From: an uncultured Erysipelotrichaceae bacterium
Lineage (GTDB): Bacteria; Bacillota_I; Bacilli_A; Erysipelotrichales; Erysipelotrichaceae
DNA length: 8,968 nt
Reading direction: 5' to 3'
Assembly: GCA_910586285.1 (NCBI GenBank)
Contig: CAJUGR010000077.1
Location: forward strand, 1 to 8,968
Shown here: positions 6,169 to 8,968 of the stretch, in pieces
How positions within the stretch are numbered: position 1 is the first letter of the stretch
Layout: every line of letters starts with the position of its first letter
Notes under the pieces: generated by a model
What the model saw: the letters and a program-made list of their open reading frames with translations, nothing else
Told to the model about the DNA's origin: nothing
The model's database searches: none
Translations under genes and position numbers: made by a program

Positions 6169-7167
6169 TCATTCCTTACTTCTCTCTGATTTTGATGAAA
6201 TTAAATGTTCCAATAGGGAAAGCTCTGCCTTTGTTTTATGTAACAGGTTTTGAAAAAACAGCATAAAGAAGCCTTTGACATCGACCTTTGTTAAAATGAA
6301 GGCATTGGCTTTTTGACGATAAAAATCATAAGCGTCTATTACACTTTGACCGCGTGAAATACTCTCTGTTTCTATCTGAACATAGGAGGCAAAGCCATCG
6401 CATAATTGCGGTCGCAGAAAATAGGCAACGGCTAACGGGTCATTGATTATACAGCCGATCAAATGCTCCCATTGCCAATGAAAATCATAATAGAAGCGTG
6501 TGATTTTACGCACAAATGCTCCTTGTTGAGGATTTAATTGTTCCATATACGATAATAAATCCGGCGTCAGCACAATTTGACGGGTAACATCCAGACCTAC
6601 CATATGAATTTGTTTCCCCATTTTTGCCATTTCCGCATAGACGAATGCGGCCGCTTCCGGGTCTTCCCAATAGTTATATTCCGCTACCGGTGAACAGTTG
6701 CCGTGTGATCGATAATTGCCGCCCATGGAAACGAGCATTTCGATATTTTGAAAGGCTGTGGGATCGGTTTGAATCAACTGCGCAATATTAGTCAAAGGCC
6801 CGATGGCTATCAGTGAACAACGTTGTGATCGCAATGTTTGCGATAAAAAGGCAACGGCATTGAGTGATTGTTCATATCCTGTCACTTCATCCAGAAAACT
6901 GCCGCCTAACCCATCGGGACCATGCGTATCCAAAGCGCTGACATAGGGCTTTTTTAACGGCTTACGGGCACCGATATAAATGGGCACATCCAAACGATTC
7001 ATATGCTTTAATATTTTCTTAGCATTCGCAAATCCCATTTCTGCCGGCGCGTTTCCGCATGTGATGGTGATCCCCAGCACTTCAATCTCTTCACAAGATA
7101 ATGCCAGCATGATGGCTAAGCTGTCATCAATGCCGGGATCACAGTCAATAATAATCTTTCGCTTCAT
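6169..7167 (-). CDS. Nucleoside hydrolase-family protein (inosine/uridine-preferring type)
   Basis: A 332-residue cytoplasmic enzyme of the Ca2+-dependent nucleoside hydrolase family, which splits the N-glycosidic bond of ribonucleosides to ribose and base. The family signature is 'IIIDCDPGIDD' (5-15), supplying the Ca2+-binding and catalytic aspartates D10, D14 and D15. 'THGPDGLGG' (81-89), 'MGGNY' (148-152), 'GNCSPVAEYNYWEDPEAA' (156-173, with the ribose-binding E and N) and 'GLDVT' (191-195) follow. The C-terminal Ca2+ Asp is D243 in 'INDPLAVAYF' (241-250). The usual His before that Asp is N242, so the leaving-group acid of inosine/uridine enzymes is absent and the substrate may be unusual. 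ATG 7167 has AGAGGAA (7173-7179) at a good distance. It is the first gene of a two-gene operon with the ECF component. Confidence 0.92.
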   Translation of the reverse strand: MKRKIIIDCDPGIDDSLAIMLALSCEEIEVLGITITCGNAPAEMGFANAKKILKHMNRLDVPIYIGARKPLKKPYVSALDTHGPDGLGGSFLDEVTGYEQSLNAVAFLSQTLRSQRCSLIAIGPLTNIAQLIQTDPTAFQNIEMLVSMGGNYRSHGNCSPVAEYNYWEDPEAAAFVYAEMAKMGKQIHMVGLDVTRQIVLTPDLLSYMEQLNPQQGAFVRKITRFYYDFHWQWEHLIGCIINDPLAVAYFLRPQLCDGFASYVQIETESISRGQSVIDAYDFYRQKANAFILTKVDVKGFFMLFFQNLLHKTKAELSLLEHLISSKSERSKE

Positions 7168-7232
7168 GTGATTCCTCTTTTCTTATTGATGAACGGTTTA
7201 CGATAAAAATACTTTCCACTGTTTTGCCTATG

Positions 7233-7261
7233 ATTATACTGGGAGGTCGTGAACCAGTTCA
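7233..7261 (-). promoter_or_regulatory. Possible second promoter for the nucleoside operon
   Basis: On the minus strand a perfect TATAAT (7233-7238) lies 17 bases downstream of TGAACT (7256-7261), a poor -35 that falls inside the palindrome. Transcription from here would start around 7226. The -10 is ideal but the -35 matches at only 3 positions, so activity may be weak or need an activator. Confidence 0.35.
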
Positions 7262-7262
7262 C
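7249..7262. promoter_or_regulatory. Perfect 14-base palindrome, probable operator
   Basis: GTGAACCAGTTCAC consists of 6-base arms GTGAAC/GTTCAC around a central CA. On the minus strand it begins 4 bases after the -10 box of the main promoter, so it would cover the transcription start. It also overlaps the -35 of the second candidate promoter. This placement is classical for repression by a dimeric helix-turn-helix protein. No regulator gene is in the window and the family cannot be named. Confidence 0.6.
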
Positions 7263-7266
7263 TCTT

Positions 7267-7295
7267 TTTATATCACAAATTAGCGTTACTGACAA
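7267..7295 (-). promoter_or_regulatory. Sigma-A-type promoter for the nucleoside hydrolase/ECF operon
   Basis: On the minus strand TTGTCA (7290-7295) and TATAAA (7267-7272) are spaced by exactly 17 bases, each matching consensus at 5 of 6 positions. Transcription would start near 7260, about 90 bases before the nucleoside hydrolase ATG. It directly abuts the palindrome at 7249-7262. Confidence 0.75.
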
Positions 7296-7361
7296 GAATG
7301 AACGGATGAAAAAATAAAAATTTGCTTAAGTCGGAAGGAATTAAATTATTCATGAGACAGT

Positions 7362-7391
7362 TTGCGCAAAAAAGCACTGTGGTGGTATACT
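7362..7391 (+). promoter_or_regulatory. Candidate promoter for the CobW-family operon
   Basis: TATACT (7386-7391) matches the -10 consensus at 5 of 6 positions and is preceded by TGG, an extended -10 element. A weak -35, TTGCGC (7362-7367), lies 18 bases upstream. Transcription would start near 7398, about 38 bases before the chosen ATG. I see no recognisable zinc-repressor (Zur) box overlapping it. Confidence 0.5.
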
Positions 7392-7435
7392 ATAAAGGAA
7401 AGAAAGACCAATGGGTCAGATTAAGGGTGATGAAT

Positions 7436-8464
7436 ATGACAAAAATTGATATTATATCAGGTTTTTTAGGCGCAGGTAAGACAACTTTGATTCGTAAATT
7501 AATTCAAGAGGTTTACAATAATGAAAAGATTGTATTGATTGAAAATGAATTTGGTGAAATCGGGATTGACGGCGGTTTTCTGAAAGAAGCCGGAATCACC
7601 ATTAAAGAGATGAACAGCGGTTGTATTTGTTGTTCCTTGGTTGGTGATTTTGCGGCCAGCTTGGAGAAAGTGATGGAACAATTTGAACCGGAGCGAATTA
7701 TCATTGAGCCAAGTGGTGTCGGGAAGCTTTCCGATGTCATCAAAGCGATTCGGGATTTGCAGGATGAGCGATTGGAATTAAATTCTTACACGGCAGTGGT
7801 CGATGGTAAGAAGGCAAAGATTTATATGAAGAACTTCGGCGAGTTTTTTAACAATCAGATTGAATTTGCCAATACGATTATTCTCAGCCGTACGCAGCTG
7901 ATGAACCCCCGGCAGCTGCAAGAGGTCATTGCTTTGTTAAGAGAACATAACACGCATGCCAATCTCATTGCGACACCTTGGGAAGAATTGAAGGGTGACC
8001 AAATACGGGAAGCAATGGAACATCCGCAACAGCTGGCACAGGAATTGATGAAAGAGATGGATATTTGTCCGATTTGTCATCACCATCATGATCATGAACA
8101 CGAGCATGTGCATCACCATGACCATGATCATGATCATGCGCATCATCACGATCATGAGGGACATCACCACCATCATCATGCTGACGATGTATTCACCAGT
8201 TGGGGTCAGGAAACGATGAAACAATATGCGAAAGACGAATTACAAGCCATTTTGGAAGCGTTGGCGAATGAGCAACAATACGGTACGATTCTGCGAGCCA
8301 AAGGAATGGTGCCTGGCAAAGATCATACTTGGCTGTATTTTGATTTGGTCCCGGGAGAGTATGATATTCGTCCGGGAACAGGCGATACGATTGGAAAGTT
8401 GTGCGTCATCGGTTCAGAGTTAAGAGAAACCGAACTCGCAGCTCTGTTTGGCTTGGGGCGGTGA
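7436..8464 (+). CDS. COG0523/CobW-family (G3E) P-loop GTPase with histidine-rich metal-binding stretch
   Basis: A 342-residue member of the COG0523 family of metal chaperones/insertases, many of which serve zinc or cobalt proteins. The Walker A motif 'GFLGAGKT' is at 9-16, 'ENEFGEIGID' at 36-45, the signature metal site C-I-C-C at 63-66 and the Walker B region 'IIIEPSGVG' at 88-96. The NKxD guanine box is degenerate, S-R-T-Q at 151-154. A CPIC knuckle (211-214) runs directly into a histidine-rich segment (215-248, 23 His in 34). The CobW C-terminal domain covers about 253-342. ATG 7436 is favoured because AAGGG (7423-7427) lies 8 bases upstream and the family begins near the P-loop. ATG 7430 is close by, and ATG 7352 would add 28 residues across the promoter. 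The next gene starts 4 bases after its stop and is a divergent relative. Confidence 0.93.
   Translation: MTKIDIISGFLGAGKTTLIRKLIQEVYNNEKIVLIENEFGEIGIDGGFLKEAGITIKEMNSGCICCSLVGDFAASLEKVMEQFEPERIIIEPSGVGKLSDVIKAIRDLQDERLELNSYTAVVDGKKAKIYMKNFGEFFNNQIEFANTIILSRTQLMNPRQLQEVIALLREHNTHANLIATPWEELKGDQIREAMEHPQQLAQELMKEMDICPICHHHHDHEHEHVHHHDHDHDHAHHHDHEGHHHHHHADDVFTSWGQETMKQYAKDELQAILEALANEQQYGTILRAKGMVPGKDHTWLYFDLVPGEYDIRPGTGDTIGKLCVIGSELRETELAALFGLGR
8078..8179 (+). repeat. CAT/CAC codon-rich low-complexity tract encoding the histidine stretch
   Basis: Thirty-four codons built almost entirely from CAT, CAC and GAT/GAC/GAA/GAG, with short iterations of the type CATGAT. It encodes residues 215-248 of the CobW-family protein. 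Simple tracts like this can change length by slippage, so the number of histidines may vary between strains. Confidence 0.8.
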
Positions 8465-8468
8465 TGTT

Positions 8469-8968
8469 ATGAGTGTCCCGGTATATTTATTCACAGGTTT
8501 TTTGGATAGCGGAAAAACGTCTTTTTTACAGGATACGCTGCGTGATCCGCAATTTCACAGCGGCGAAAAAACACTGATACTCATCTGTGAAGACGGTGAG
8601 GTAGAATACGATGAAACCGTAATGAGTGCTTACAACTGTGATGTAGTCTATGTGCAACAGGAGCAGGATCTCAGCTATGATTATTTGAAAGCGCTGGATC
8701 GTCAATATCGCCCGGAGCGGGTCATGATTGAATTCAACGGAATGTGGAATGTAACGAATTTTCTGGATGTGGAATATCCGCTGGAGTGGCTGCTGGTACA
8801 GATCATGACAACGGTCGATGCCTCTACTTTCGCGATGTATATGAATAATATGCGTTCCATTTTATACGATCAACTGGTACATAGTGAATTGATTATTTTC
8901 AATCGCTGTGATGATACGACCAAAAAAAGCTTTCTGAGCAGTAACGTGAAAGCCATTAATAAGGGGGC
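8469..8968 (+). CDS. Second, divergent COG0523/CobW-family P-loop protein (3' end outside window)
   Basis: Only the first 166 codons are visible, and the reading frame is open to the window edge. It starts with 'MSVPVYLFTGFLDSGKTSF', with Walker A 'GFLDSGKT' at 10-17. Where the first protein has ENEFGEIGID this one has 'CEDGEVEYDE', an acidic stretch. The CxCC metal motif expected after it is missing, and 'IEFNGMW' replaces IEPSG. An NKxD-like box is present as N-R-C-D at 145-148. It therefore keeps a nucleotide-specificity box lost by its neighbour and lacks its neighbour's metal motif. ATG 8469 lies 4 bases after the preceding stop. The Shine-Dalgarno is poor (GGGGCGG at 8455-8461), suggesting translational coupling. 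The family is clear, but its C-terminal domain and function cannot be judged. Confidence 0.88.
   Translation, partial: MSVPVYLFTGFLDSGKTSFLQDTLRDPQFHSGEKTLILICEDGEVEYDETVMSAYNCDVVYVQQEQDLSYDYLKALDRQYRPERVMIEFNGMWNVTNFLDVEYPLEWLLVQIMTTVDASTFAMYMNNMRSILYDQLVHSELIIFNRCDDTTKKSFLSSNVKAINKG

Noticed and set aside
5994..6266. 90-residue plus-strand frame
   Set aside because: It lies opposite the ECF component and hydrolase genes, which have strong protein-level signatures, and shows no ribosome binding site or motif.
7321..7435. N-terminal extension of the first CobW protein from TTG 7322 or ATG 7352
   Set aside because: The extension has no family similarity and contains the best promoter; a better Shine-Dalgarno serves ATG 7436. 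ATG 7352 is not fully excluded because GGAAGGAA lies upstream.
7322..7435. Zur operator upstream of the CobW-family operon
   Set aside because: I looked for a zinc-repressor-like inverted repeat around the promoter and found none I could support.
8078..8179. Tandem-repeat or CRISPR-like array
   Set aside because: The repetition is codon-scale histidine coding in a clear reading frame, with no regular repeat/spacer pattern.
7937..8224. 95-residue minus-strand frame that is very Met/Val/Ile-rich
   Set aside because: It is the complement of the CAT/GAT-rich histidine tract (CAT reads ATG on the other strand), so the apparent hydrophobic protein is an artefact of the repeat.

Overview
The window looks like ordinary chromosome from a low-GC Gram-positive bacterium (Firmicutes/Bacillota). 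The evidence is a valine T-box riboswitch, strong AAGGAGG-type ribosome binding sites, A/T-rich sigma-A-type promoters, and a SpoVID-like spore-coat gene next to valS. An Erysipelotrichia-type spore former is my best guess, but the lineage cannot be fixed from this sequence alone.

Region 1 (1-4197, + strand): a LysM protein resembling the spore-envelope protein SpoVID is followed by a promoter and a full T-box leader. The leader has a Val specifier, a complete antiterminator/terminator pair and a UGGU bulge. It controls a GNAT acetyltransferase and valS (valyl-tRNA synthetase), whose reading frames overlap by 29 bases. From memory, Bacillus subtilis has the order spoVID-ysxE-valS; here ysxE is absent and an acetyltransferase lies inside the valine-starvation operon.

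Region 2 (4198-5606): ilvE, a branched-chain aminotransferase that makes or degrades valine, leucine and isoleucine, has its own apparent promoter. It ends in a strong, nearly symmetrical hairpin between convergent genes. Together with valS it makes a valine-centred neighbourhood.

Region 3 (5607-7320, - strand): a two-gene operon encodes a nucleoside hydrolase-family enzyme and a small membrane protein that looks like the substrate-binding (S) component of an ECF vitamin/nucleoside importer. The genes are 4 bases apart. A sigma-A promoter and a perfect 14-base palindrome, probably an operator, precede them. The likely role is uptake and hydrolysis of a nucleoside or modified nucleoside; queuosine is an attractive but unproven candidate.

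Region 4 (7321-8968, + strand): two tandem COG0523/CobW-family (G3E) P-loop proteins, the second cut by the window end. The first has CxCC, a CPIC knuckle and a 34-residue histidine-rich stretch, but a degenerate NKxD box. The second keeps an NKxD-like box and lacks CxCC. They look like a divergent, possibly complementary pair of metal chaperones/insertases. The operon is transcribed divergently from the nucleoside operon.

The most interesting points are the complementary CobW pair, the hydrolase/ECF pair with a replaced active-site histidine and a clear operator candidate, and the acetyltransferase under valine T-box control.
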